Program-made: the position numbers and the translations under genes
Shown: one piece after another, positions 15,416-22,974 of the stretch
Position numbering within the stretch: the stretch's first letter is position 1
Layout of the letters: each line of letters begins with the position of its first letter
The notes under the pieces: model-generated
Databases searched by the model: none
The model's input: the letters and a program-made list of their open reading frames with translations, nothing else
What the model was told of the DNA's origin: nothing
Source: Nonomuraea montanisoli
GTDB lineage: Bacteria > Actinomycetota > Actinomycetes > Streptosporangiales > Streptosporangiaceae
Direction: 5' to 3'
DNA length: 61,577 bases
NCBI RefSeq assembly: GCF_013363975.1
Contig: NZ_JABWGN010000011.1
Location: 1-61,577 of the forward strand

Positions 15416-18406
15416 TTGAGCTTCCGGACCCCAGGAGCCGGCCGGGCGATGCGCTTGCCCCGCCGGCCGAGATTGCTCCTGCCCGTCGCGATCGCGCTCG
15501 TGGCGATCGTGGCGTTGTTCTTCCTCTTCTCCGGCATCTACACCGACTATCTGTGGTTCGACTCGGTCGACTACACCTCGGTGTTCTCCGGTGTGCTGCT
15601 GACGGAGATCGTACTGTTCCTCATCGGGGCGGTGCTGATGGTCGGCATAGTCGGCGGCAACATGGTGCTGGCCTACCGCACCCGGCCGATGTTCGGGCCC
15701 GCCGTGTTCGGCGGAGGGAGCGGCGCCGACCGCTACCGGATGGCGCTCGACCCCCACCGAAAGCTGATCTTCATCCTCGGCATGGGCATGCTCGCGCTGT
15801 TCGCGGGTTCCTCCTTCGCCGGTGAATGGCAGACGTGGCTGGAGTTCGCCAACGGGACGACCGTCGGCAAGACGGACCCGGTGTTCGGCATTGACGTGTC
15901 GTTCTTCATGTTCGACTACCCGTTCATCCGGATGGTGCTGAACTTCCTGTTCACCGCCGTGATCATCTCGATCGTCCTGGCGGCGATCACGCACTACCTG
16001 TACGGCGGGTTCCGGCTCCAGTCGCCCGGCGTCCACGCCTCGCGCGCGGCGCGGGTGCACCTGTCGGTGCTGCTCGGCGTGTTCGTGCTGCTGAAGGCCG
16101 TGGCCTACTGGGTGGACCGGTTCGGGCTGGTGTTCTCCGACCGGGGCTACGTCGACGGGGCGTCCTACACCGACGTCAACGCCGTCCTCCCGGCCAAGAC
16201 CATCCTGGCGATCATCGCGCTGATCTGCGCCGCGCTGTTCTTCGCGGGCGTGGTGCGGCCCGGCGGCATGCTGCCCGGCGTGTCGTTCGGCCTGCTGGTG
16301 CTGTCGGCGGTGCTGATCGGCGGCGTCTACCCGGCGCTGGTCGAGCAGTTCCAGGTCAAGCCCAACCAGCAGCTCAAGGAAGCGGCCTACATCGACCGCA
16401 ACATCAAGGCCACCCGTGAGGCGTACGGGGTGGACGACGCCGAGATCCTGCAGTACTCCGCGGAGTCCGACCCGGCCAAGGTGAAGACCGACGGCGACGC
16501 GTCGGTGAGCGGCGTGCGCCTGCTGGACCCCGCACTGGTGTCTTCCACGTTCGACCAGACGCAGCGCATCCGCGGCTTCTACGGCTTCTCCGACCAGCTC
16601 GACGTCGACCGCTACAAGGACGCCAACGGCAAGCTGGTCGACCACGTCGTGGGCGTCCGGGAGCTGCTCAACTCCCCCGACGGCCCGGGCAACTGGATCA
16701 ACCAGGCGCTGGTCTACACCCACGGCTACGGCATCGTGGCCGCGCCCGGCAACGAGGTCGATCCGGGCGGCCTGCCCGCCTACGACGCCAAGGACATGCC
16801 GGTCACCGGCCCGCTGGCCGGCTCGACGGGGCTGAAGGAGTCGCGCGTCTACTTCGGCGAGATCAACTCCAGCGAGTACGTCATCGCCGGCGGTGACCCG
16901 AGCAGGCCGCAGGAGCTCGACTACCCCGACACCGGCGGCACCGGCCAGAAGAACACCACCTACGCCGGCAAGGGCGGCGTGCCGGTCGGCTCGTTCGTCA
17001 ACCGGCTGGTCTACGCGGCCAAGTACGGCGAGAAGAACATCCTGCTGTCGGGCGACATCAACGACAACTCGAAGATCCTGTACGAGCGCAACCCGCGCGA
17101 CCGGGTCCAGAAGGTGGCGCCGTTCCTGACCCTCGACGGCAACCCGTACCCGGCGGTCGTGGACGGGCGCGTCACCTGGATCATCGACGGCTACACGACC
17201 TCGAACGAGTACCCGTACTCCCAGAGCGAGAGCCTGGGCGACATGACCCGTGACACGGCCGTCGACCGGCGCGTGGTCGCGCAGCAGCCCCAGGACAAGA
17301 TCAACTACATCCGCAACTCGGTGAAGGCCACGGTCGACGCCTACGACGGCACGGTCAGGCTGTACGCCTGGGACGACAAGGACCCGGTGCTGCGGACGTG
17401 GAGCAAGGCGTTCCCGGGGATCCTGCAGCCGGTCTCGAAGATGAGCCCCGACCTGCTGAGCCACGTGCGCTACCCCGAGGACCTGTTCAAGGTGCAGCGC
17501 TACACGCTCTCGCGCTACCACATCACCAACGCCTCGGCCTTCTACAACGGCCAGGACTTCTGGAACGTCCCGAGCGACCCGTCGCAGGGCAACCAGTCGA
17601 TCAAGCAGCCGCCGTACTACCTGACCGCGACGATGCCGGTCCAGGACGCCAAGCCGTCGTTCTCGCTGACGACGACGTTCGTGCCCAAGGAAGGGCCGAA
17701 CCTCGCGGCGTTCATGGCGGCCGGCTCCACGTGGGGCCAGGACTACGGCAAGCTGCGCATCCTGCGCATGCCGTCCAACACCGCCATCCCGGGTCCGGGC
17801 CAGGCGCAGAACAACTTCCAGAACAAGTTCTCCGGCGAGCTGGGCCCGCTGGGCCTGGGCAACGCCAACGTCCGGTACGGCAACCTGCTGACGCTGCCCT
17901 ACGCGGGCGGGCTCATCTACGTCGAGCCGGTGTACGTCCAGACCAAGGCCGGCACCGGCCAGGAGCCGTACCCGATCCTGCGGCGGGTGCTGGTGGCGTT
18001 CGGCAACAAGGTGGGCTCGGGCGACAAGCTGGAGGACGCGCTCGCGCAGGTCTTCAGCGAGACCCAGCAGCAACCCAACCAGCAGCAACCACAGCAGACG
18101 CAGCCCAACCAGCAGACGTCGGCCCTCGCCCAGGCCATCACCACGGCGCAGAAGGCCTACCAGGACGCCCAGAACGCCCTGAAGGCCAGCCCGCCTGACT
18201 GGGACGCGTACGGCAAGGCGCAGAAGCGCCTGGACGACGCCCTGAAGGCGCTGCAGGGGCTGGGGGCCCAGGTGCCCACCACGACGCCGACGTCGGCGCC
18301 CACGGGCACTCCGGCACCGACGGCGACGTCTCCGTCCTCTCCGTCGCCCTCGCCGAGCGCGACGCCCACGGGGTCGGCCTCGGCGAGCCCGCAGGGAGGC
18401 ACGTAG
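15416..18406 (+). CDS. UPF0182 family large membrane protein
   Basis: A 996-residue protein of the UPF0182 (DUF1229-type) family, function unknown. About seven membrane helices occupy residues 20-330. A large extracytoplasmic domain follows, with typical segments FDSVDYTSVF, AAYIDRNIKATREAYGV and RVYFGEINSSEYVI. The C-terminal tail is Gln-rich (QQQPNQQQPQQTQPNQQ), then a helical stretch, then a Pro/Ser/Thr-rich end. TTG 15416 is chosen because GAGGGG lies 8 bases upstream and homologues begin MSFRTP; a TTG at 15410 is too close to that site. TAGGTT at 15368-15373 is a possible -10. Confidence 0.93.
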   Translation: MSFRTPGAGRAMRLPRRPRLLLPVAIALVAIVALFFLFSGIYTDYLWFDSVDYTSVFSGVLLTEIVLFLIGAVLMVGIVGGNMVLAYRTRPMFGPAVFGGGSGADRYRMALDPHRKLIFILGMGMLALFAGSSFAGEWQTWLEFANGTTVGKTDPVFGIDVSFFMFDYPFIRMVLNFLFTAVIISIVLAAITHYLYGGFRLQSPGVHASRAARVHLSVLLGVFVLLKAVAYWVDRFGLVFSDRGYVDGASYTDVNAVLPAKTILAIIALICAALFFAGVVRPGGMLPGVSFGLLVLSAVLIGGVYPALVEQFQVKPNQQLKEAAYIDRNIKATREAYGVDDAEILQYSAESDPAKVKTDGDASVSGVRLLDPALVSSTFDQTQRIRGFYGFSDQLDVDRYKDANGKLVDHVVGVRELLNSPDGPGNWINQALVYTHGYGIVAAPGNEVDPGGLPAYDAKDMPVTGPLAGSTGLKESRVYFGEINSSEYVIAGGDPSRPQELDYPDTGGTGQKNTTYAGKGGVPVGSFVNRLVYAAKYGEKNILLSGDINDNSKILYERNPRDRVQKVAPFLTLDGNPYPAVVDGRVTWIIDGYTTSNEYPYSQSESLGDMTRDTAVDRRVVAQQPQDKINYIRNSVKATVDAYDGTVRLYAWDDKDPVLRTWSKAFPGILQPVSKMSPDLLSHVRYPEDLFKVQRYTLSRYHITNASAFYNGQDFWNVPSDPSQGNQSIKQPPYYLTATMPVQDAKPSFSLTTTFVPKEGPNLAAFMAAGSTWGQDYGKLRILRMPSNTAIPGPGQAQNNFQNKFSGELGPLGLGNANVRYGNLLTLPYAGGLIYVEPVYVQTKAGTGQEPYPILRRVLVAFGNKVGSGDKLEDALAQVFSETQQQPNQQQPQQTQPNQQTSALAQAITTAQKAYQDAQNALKASPPDWDAYGKAQKRLDDALKALQGLGAQVPTTTPTSAPTGTPAPTATSPSSPSPSPSATPTGSASASPQGGT

Positions 18407-18427
18407 CCGCCACGTGGCCCCGGCGAT

Positions 18428-18456
18428 TTGCCACTGCCCCGCGATCCCTATAGTCT
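18428..18456 (+). promoter_or_regulatory. promoter of first initiator tRNA
   Basis: TTGCCA (18428-18433) is followed 17 bases later by TAGTCT (18451-18456); an overlapping TATAGT gives a 15-base spacer. The tRNA starts 13 bases further on. The second initiator tRNA has the same two elements at identical spacing. Confidence 0.65.
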
Positions 18457-18468
18457 TTAGACACACGA

Positions 18469-18545
18469 CGCGGGGTGGAGCAGTTCGGTAGCTCGCTGGG
18501 CTCATAACCCAGAGGTCGCAGGTTCAAATCCTGCCCCCGCTACCA
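18469..18545 (+). tRNA. initiator tRNA-Met (CAT), copy 1
   Basis: A 77-base tRNA with the CCA end encoded. The anticodon is CAT in the loop CTCATAA, flanked by three G:C pairs (GGG/CCC), which marks initiator tRNA. Position 1 (C) faces T at position 72, the unpaired acceptor end that permits formylation. The T arm is GCAGG-TTCAAAT-CCTGC. The promoter is immediately upstream and the hairpin terminator downstream. Confidence 0.95.
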
Positions 18546-18549
18546 GGTC

Positions 18550-18579
18550 AAAGGCCCGGAGGACTTCCTCCGGGCCTTT
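18550..18579 (+). terminator. intrinsic terminator after tRNA copy 1
   Basis: A perfect hairpin with stem AAAGGCCCGGAGG / CCTCCGGGCCTTT and a 4-base loop, followed by a T-rich tract, 4 bases after the tRNA CCA. Confidence 0.9.
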
Positions 18580-18699
18580 GCTTTTGGGGCATGAGTTCGC
18601 CGGTTTCCGTCCTCCGGCCACTTGATGTGACACGTCACACAAAGGACCGAAATTCCATACGCTCCTGGAATATCAAGGAGACCGGCGCTGGCTGTCGAT

Positions 18700-18728
18700 T
18701 TGCCACCGCGCAGCCGTGCCTATAGTCT
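18700..18728 (+). promoter_or_regulatory. promoter of second initiator tRNA
   Basis: TTGCCA (18700-18705) and TAGTCT (18723-18728) with a 17-base spacer, the same arrangement as before the first copy. Confidence 0.65.
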
Positions 18729-18743
18729 CAAGACACACACCGA

Positions 18744-18820
<77 letters not shown>

Positions 18821-18824
18821 CTGA

Positions 18825-18860
18825 CAGAGGTCCGGAGAGTTTTCTCCGGGCCTCTGTTTT
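18825..18860 (+). terminator. intrinsic terminator after tRNA copy 2
   Basis: A hairpin of CAGAGGTCCGGAGA with CTCCGGGCCTCTG around a T-rich loop, followed by TTTTATT. The stem has one mismatch. Confidence 0.85.
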
Positions 18861-18943
18861 ATTGCCCGCGCACGTTCGCATCCCTCGGGAATCACAAGAA
18901 CACAGCGCTGAGCCTCATTTCCTCTTTTGCCGACATCGTGGGG

Positions 18944-19468
18944 TCAGCTTTCGCCGAAGGTGGTCGAATAGATGCTGCGCGGCAGCCCGTGATACAGCGC
19001 CGTGCGCTCCCGGCCGAGCCCCAGTTTCTCGGCCACGCGCTGGGAGGGGACGTTGTCCGGGTGGATGATCGAGATCAGCCGGTCCACCTTGAGGACGTCG
19101 CGCGCGAGGTCGCGGCAGGCCAGGGCGGCCTCGGTGGCGTAGCCCCGGCCCTGGAGCCCGGGCGGCACCAGGTAGCCGACCTCGGTGAAGACCTCGCCCT
19201 CCACCGGCTGCAGGGTCAGGCCGCAGTTGCCGGCGAACTCCCCGGTCTCGCGCACCGTGAGCGCCCAGAGCCCGTACCCGTGCTCGGCGTAACTGCGCTC
19301 GCTGGACTCGATCCAGCGCAGCGACTCCTCGCGGGTGCGGGTGCGGGGGTAGTAGCGCATCACCTCCGGATCGCCCAGCAGGGCGGCCATGTCGTCGAGG
19401 TCGTGAGGGGTCAGCTCGCGGAACGAGAGCCGGGCCGTGGGCGGCGGCAGGACGCGTCGCGTGGTCAC
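18944..19468 (-). CDS. GNAT family N-acetyltransferase (RimJ/RimL-like)
   Basis: A 174-residue acetyltransferase that uses acetyl-CoA. It has the RimJ-like N-terminus (LPPPTARLSFRELTPHDLDD), WIESSERSYAEHGYGLWAL, and the acetyl-CoA-binding motif in LVPPGLQGRGYATEA (Q/RxxGxG/A). It also has IHPDNVPSQRVAEKLG, the segment that positions substrate. The acceptor may be a protein N-terminus or a small amine; this cannot be told. The start is GTG 19468, preceded by GAAGGGACC. A longer in-frame version to 19540 lacks family similarity upstream. It is divergent from the Tat-exported hydrolase. Confidence 0.9.
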   Translation of the reverse strand: MTTRRVLPPPTARLSFRELTPHDLDDMAALLGDPEVMRYYPRTRTREESLRWIESSERSYAEHGYGLWALTVRETGEFAGNCGLTLQPVEGEVFTEVGYLVPPGLQGRGYATEAALACRDLARDVLKVDRLISIIHPDNVPSQRVAEKLGLGRERTALYHGLPRSIYSTTFGES

Positions 19469-19607
19469 GTGGCAGGGGTCCCTTCGGGTCGGGGACGGTC
19501 GGGAACCCAGGGATCTTACGCCGGTTTCGGGCGATCGCAAGAGGGCTTACCAGCTGACTGTGGTAGTAAAGGTCCCCAATGTTGCAGTTGAGGCAAGAGG
19601 GGACATT

Positions 19608-20873
19608 ATGACTACGCTGAGCCGACGACGCCTGCTCCAGACAGGTGCCGCGGCGGTGCCCGCCATCGCGCTCGGAGCCCGGCCCGCGCGGGCGGCGTCC
19701 TTCTCCTTGCCGGTCACGGGTGTCGTGCCGAGCTCGATGGCCGGCTTCGACCAGGCGATGCAGAAGTACGTCACCGAGCGGGAGATCGGCTGCGCCCAGC
19801 TCGCGGTGGCCAAGAACGGCAAGATCCTGCTGGCCCGCGGCTACGGCTCGTACACCAGGACCACGTCCGAGGGCAGGGTCTTCGCCCGGGTGCAGCCGAC
19901 GTCGTTGTTCCGGATCGCGAGCCTGAGCAAGAACATCACCGGCGCCGCCATCGCCCGGCTCGCCCAGGACGGCAAGCTGAGCCTCACGGCGCCGGTCGCG
20001 TCGCTGCTGGGCCTGTCGGCCGACGCCGACCCCCGGCTGGCCCAGGTGACCGTGACGCGGCTGCTGCAGCACCTGGGCGGCTGGGACCGCGCGGTGTCGC
20101 CGGACCAGCTCTGGGCCGACCACACGATCGCCGCCTCGCTCGGGATCTCGCTGCCGGTCGACCACGCCGACATCATGAAGTGGTCCACGGCCAGGAAGCT
20201 CGACTACGACCCGGGCACCAAGTACGCCTACAGCAACTACGGCTACATGCTGCTCGGCCGGATCATCGAGAAGGTGTCCGGGATGAGCTACGAGGCGTAC
20301 GTCAAGCAGAAGCTGCTGGCGCCGGCCGGCATCACCCGGATGAAGCTCGGCCGCAGCCTGATGACGGAGACCGGGATGAGCGAGGTCACCTACACCTCGA
20401 AGCTCACCAACAAGACCGTGCTCGATGACTCGGGCACCGTCGTGCCGTACCCGTACGGCGGGTTCAACATGCCCAACCAGGACGCGAACGGCGGCTGGCT
20501 GGCCTCGGCCGTGGACATGGTCAAGTGGGGCTTCGTCTTCGACAAGGCCGGGACGGTGCTGAACTCCACGTCGCTCTCGCGGATCTTCGCCAAGCCGGAG
20601 ATCGGCATGAACTCGGGCGGCTCCTGGTACGGCTTCGGCTGGAGCGTGCGCAACAACAACGTGGGCACGCTCAACACCTGGCACACCGGGTCGATGCCGG
20701 GCACGTTCAGCTTCTTCGCCCGGATCCAGAACGGCGTCAGCTACTGCGCGATCTTCAACCGGCGCGAGGAGACGGGCAGCCCCGACTTCGACTCGATCGA
20801 CCCGATCCTCGGGCAGGCGACCGGCACCGTGACGACGTGGCCGACGACGGACCTCACCCCCAAGTACTTCTGA
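19608..20873 (+). CDS. Tat-exported serine hydrolase, beta-lactamase class C fold
   Basis: A 421-residue secreted protein. A twin-arginine signal (SRRRLLQTGAAAVPAIALG, residues 5-23) is followed by a penicillin-binding/class C beta-lactamase fold. The catalytic S-x-x-K is SLSK (Ser105, Lys108), Y-x-N is Tyr208-Ser-Asn210, and the third motif is HTG near residue 370. Family members include D-aminopeptidases, esterases and DD-carboxypeptidases, so beta-lactam hydrolysis should not be assumed. The ATG follows AGAGGGGA at 6 bases. It is a single gene ending in a strong hairpin. Confidence 0.92.
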   Translation: MTTLSRRRLLQTGAAAVPAIALGARPARAASFSLPVTGVVPSSMAGFDQAMQKYVTEREIGCAQLAVAKNGKILLARGYGSYTRTTSEGRVFARVQPTSLFRIASLSKNITGAAIARLAQDGKLSLTAPVASLLGLSADADPRLAQVTVTRLLQHLGGWDRAVSPDQLWADHTIAASLGISLPVDHADIMKWSTARKLDYDPGTKYAYSNYGYMLLGRIIEKVSGMSYEAYVKQKLLAPAGITRMKLGRSLMTETGMSEVTYTSKLTNKTVLDDSGTVVPYPYGGFNMPNQDANGGWLASAVDMVKWGFVFDKAGTVLNSTSLSRIFAKPEIGMNSGGSWYGFGWSVRNNNVGTLNTWHTGSMPGTFSFFARIQNGVSYCAIFNRREETGSPDFDSIDPILGQATGTVTTWPTTDLTPKYF

Positions 20874-20894
20874 CACGTCCGGAGAGACGGAGAA

Positions 20895-20924
20895 GGGCCG
20901 GGCGCGACGATTCGCGCCCGGCCC
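20895..20924 (+). terminator. GC-rich hairpin terminator
   Basis: A perfect inverted repeat GGGCCGGGCGCG / CGCGCCCGGCCC with a 6-base loop, 20 bases after the serine hydrolase stop. There is no T tract, as is common in high-GC genomes. Confidence 0.7.
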
Positions 20925-21017
20925 CGGTCATTCATGGGGTGCCACCGCCTGGACGGGAGGTCCGTGCGGTGGCCCGGCATGGACGGGAGATCCTGCGCCG
21001 GCGGCAGGATCTCCGCG

Positions 21018-21212
21018 TCACACCTGCTGGCTCAGAGCCCTGCGCAGCCGTTCGTTGGCTCGCCGGACCTGTCGCCGCGCCCGCTCCACGCGCTGGACGC
21101 TGGCGATGAGCCGCTGCTCCTCCGCCTCGCGGTGGAGGGTTTGTATTCGGTCGTTGACCAGGTCATGGCTCAGATGCGGGACTTCGAGGCTGTGGATGAT
21201 TCCGATGTTCAT
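21018..21212 (-). CDS. small conserved-looking hypothetical protein, 64 aa
   Basis: A 64-residue protein (MNIGIIHSLEVPHLSHDLVN...) with a short N-terminal segment followed by a continuous charged helix (EAEEQRLIASVQRVERARRQ...), probably a coiled coil. It lies 46 bases downstream of whiB7 on the same strand and is probably co-transcribed. I recall similar proteins beside WhiB-type genes in other actinomycetes, but no function is known. The ATG start has only a weak purine stretch upstream. Confidence 0.7.
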   Translation of the reverse strand: MNIGIIHSLEVPHLSHDLVNDRIQTLHREAEEQRLIASVQRVERARRQVRRANERLRRALSQQV

Positions 21213-21258
21213 TGCTTTGTCTGCTTTCTGATGAAGAACTGCGGTGCGGAAAGGTGGG

Positions 21259-21528
21259 TCAGGCAGCGACCGGGTGCTTGCGGGGACGCCCGCGGGGCCG
21301 CTTGCGGGGCACGATGACGCCCCGGAGGATCAGCTCGCCGCCCCAGACGCCCCACGGCTCCTCGCGCTCGAGCGCGCGGGCCAGGCAGGCCTTCTGGATG
21401 GGGCAGCCGCCGCAGAGTGTCTTCGCGAACTCCACGTCCTGCGGCGATTCGGCGAACCACAGGTCAGGGTCGGTACGACAGGGGATCTTGGCTTCGTCGA
21501 TCAGGTCCATGATCGTCTTGGCCCCCAT
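21259..21528 (-). CDS. whiB7: WhiB7-type transcriptional regulator
   Basis: An 89-residue WhiB-like iron-sulphur protein. The cluster ligands are Cys17, Cys39, Cys42 and Cys48; the sigma-contacting motif EPWGVWGGE is at 57-65; and RGRPRKH (79-85) near the C-terminus is an AT-hook. The AT-hook is specific to WhiB7/WblC, which binds AT-rich DNA just upstream of -35 elements with SigA and activates intrinsic antibiotic-resistance genes. ATG 21528 has an excellent site (AAGGAGAC) upstream. The about 440-base leader carries an upstream ORF and an intrinsic terminator, described separately. The gene neighbourhood (ABC1 kinase, UvrD2) matches mycobacterial whiB7. Confidence 0.95.
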   Translation of the reverse strand: MGAKTIMDLIDEAKIPCRTDPDLWFAESPQDVEFAKTLCGGCPIQKACLARALEREEPWGVWGGELILRGVIVPRKRPRGRPRKHPVAA

Positions 21529-21605
21529 CTGTGTCTCCTTTGATTCGATCCTGTTGATCTTGGTCGGGCACCTCGTAGGTGGTCGGGGATCACGGACAAA
21601 CAAGA

Positions 21606-21638
21606 AGGCCGCGGATCCTTGGTGCGGATCCGCGGCCT
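21606..21638 (-). terminator. whiB7 leader attenuator (intrinsic terminator)
   Basis: A perfect 13-bp stem (AGGCCGCGGATCC / GGATCCGCGGCCT) with a 7-base loop, followed on the minus strand by TTCTTGTTTG. It lies between the upstream ORF stop (21658) and the whiB7 start, so transcription would end here unless the leader is read differently. This is the expected attenuation site of WhiB7 genes. Confidence 0.88.
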
Positions 21639-21657
21639 GGGGGCTGCTGTGTGCCGG

Positions 21658-21918
21658 TCAGGTTGTGACCGGAGCATCCCTCCAGGGTTGCGGACCGCGC
21701 ATTCCACCCTTGGTGATCTGCTGGGTCGGCACGTCGGCGCCTGCGGCGGCAGCCGGGGCACTCGGGGCGGCGGCGCCCAGGTGGACGCGCGCGTAGACGG
21801 GAGCCTGGCTGCGGGCAGACTTCTCCTGCCGCAGCTTGGCCGGCCCATCGGCGAGCCTCACCGTGCTACGGCATGCGGAAGCGAGCCACTGCGTGGCCGA
21901 CATGTTGATGCTGATCAC
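21658..21918 (-). CDS. whiB7 upstream leader ORF, 86 aa
   Basis: Encodes an 86-residue peptide starting at GTG 21918, with GGAGGTG seven bases upstream, one of the best ribosome binding sites in the window. It begins MISINMSATQWLASACRS, is Ala/Pro-rich in the middle and has no recognised domain. It ends 19 bases before the terminator stem. In characterised whiB7/wblC genes, ribosome stalling on such an upstream ORF by ribosome-targeting antibiotics prevents terminator formation. The coding function is therefore probably regulatory; the peptide itself may have none. Confidence 0.75.
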   Translation of the reverse strand: MISINMSATQWLASACRSTVRLADGPAKLRQEKSARSQAPVYARVHLGAAAPSAPAAAAGADVPTQQITKGGMRGPQPWRDAPVTT

Positions 21919-21976
21919 TGGGACTCACCTCCATCTACGGATCGCCGGACAGGACCGTCCGACTTGCTTGACCATG

Positions 21977-22017
21977 ACCCTAAACCGGGAACGCAGATAC
22001 CGGCAACCTATTTTCTA
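21977..22017 (-). promoter_or_regulatory. whiB7 promoter with WhiB7-type AT-rich element
   Basis: On the minus strand AAAATAGG (22014-22007) lies directly upstream of TTGCCG (-35, 22006-22001), followed after 18 bases by TAGGGT (-10, 21982-21977). An AT-rich tract touching the -35 is the hallmark of WhiB7-dependent, autoregulated promoters. Transcription would start near 21970, giving about 440 bases of leader. Confidence 0.75.
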
Positions 22018-22026
22018 CCTGCGATT

Positions 22027-22899
22027 TCACGACTTCGTGACACGGATCATCGCCTCCTGCACGACGGACACGACGAGGTCACCGGACGCGGTGAACATCT
22101 CACCGCGCGCGAGCCCCCGGGCCCCTCCCGCCCACGGCGACTGCTGCGCGTACAGCAGCCAGTCGTCGGCCCGGAACGGCCGGTGGAACCACATGGCGTG
22201 GTCCAGCGAGGCGCCCTGGATGTCGGAGGCGCCCCAGGCGATGCCGTGGGCGAGCAGGACCGTGTCGACAAGCGTGAAGTCGGAGGCGTAGGCCGCCAGC
22301 ACCACGTGCAGCAGCGGGTCGTCGGGCAGGTCGGCGTCGTAGCGGAACCACACGTTCGTCTTCGCGCTGCGCAGCTCCGGGTTGCGGTGGGCCTCCCACG
22401 TCAGCGGCGTGGCGTAGCGGGCATCCACCGGCCGGGGCCGGGAGAGCCAGTCGCGGTACTCCGGCCGGTCGCCCACCAGCGCGTACATGCGGTCCTGGAA
22501 CGTCGGCAGCGTCGCGGGGTCGGGCACCTCCGGCATGACCGACGCCTGATGCTCCAGCCCGTCCTCGAAGATGTGGAACGAGGCCGACATCGTGAAGATG
22601 GCCTTGCCGTGCTGGATGGCCACGACGCGGCGCGTGGTGAAGGAGCGCCCGTCGCGCACCCGCTCGACGTTGTACACGATCGGCACGGACGGGTCGCCCG
22701 GCCGGATGAAGTAGGCGTGCAGCGAGTGGACCGCCCGGTCCGGCGGCGCCGTGCGGCCGGCCGCGACCAGCGCCTGCGCGGCGACCTGGCCGCCGAAGAC
22801 CCGCTGGATGCGCTCCTCGGGGCTGCGCCCGCGGAAGATGTCGAGCTCGATCTGCTCAAGATCGAGCAGGTCGAGCAGCTCCTTCAGCGCCTCGTTCAC
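22027..22899 (-). CDS. tesB: acyl-CoA thioesterase II
   Basis: A 290-residue TesB-type double-hotdog thioesterase that hydrolyses acyl-CoA to fatty acid and CoA. Diagnostic segments are RVFGGQVAAQALVAA, VHSLHAYFIRPGDP, RDGRSFTTRRVVAIQHG and, in the second hotdog, AAYASDFTLVDT (catalytic Asp/Thr region). SLDHAMWFHRPFRADDWLLY follows. The start is GTG 22899 behind GAGGGGGAC. It lies between uvrD2 and the whiB7 leader on the same strand; the uvrD2 stop is 75 bases upstream. Confidence 0.95.
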   Translation of the reverse strand: MNEALKELLDLLDLEQIELDIFRGRSPEERIQRVFGGQVAAQALVAAGRTAPPDRAVHSLHAYFIRPGDPSVPIVYNVERVRDGRSFTTRRVVAIQHGKAIFTMSASFHIFEDGLEHQASVMPEVPDPATLPTFQDRMYALVGDRPEYRDWLSRPRPVDARYATPLTWEAHRNPELRSAKTNVWFRYDADLPDDPLLHVVLAAYASDFTLVDTVLLAHGIAWGASDIQGASLDHAMWFHRPFRADDWLLYAQQSPWAGGARGLARGEMFTASGDLVVSVVQEAMIRVTKS

Positions 22900-22974
22900 G
22901 GGTCCCCCTCAGGATGAGCAAGTTTGGTACGGCAAGTCTGACTTGTCGCCCAGCTCTCCCCCAAACCGGGTCGG

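Noticed and set aside
15221..18505. 1094-codon open frame antisense to the UPF0182 gene
   Set aside because: It is the mirror of a clear UPF0182 coding sequence in GC-rich DNA; the translation is Arg/Val/Gly/His-biased with no domain.
19608..20873. Antibiotic-resistance beta-lactamase
   Set aside because: The fold and SxxK/YxN/HTG motifs are shared by peptidases and esterases; nothing specifies beta-lactam hydrolysis.
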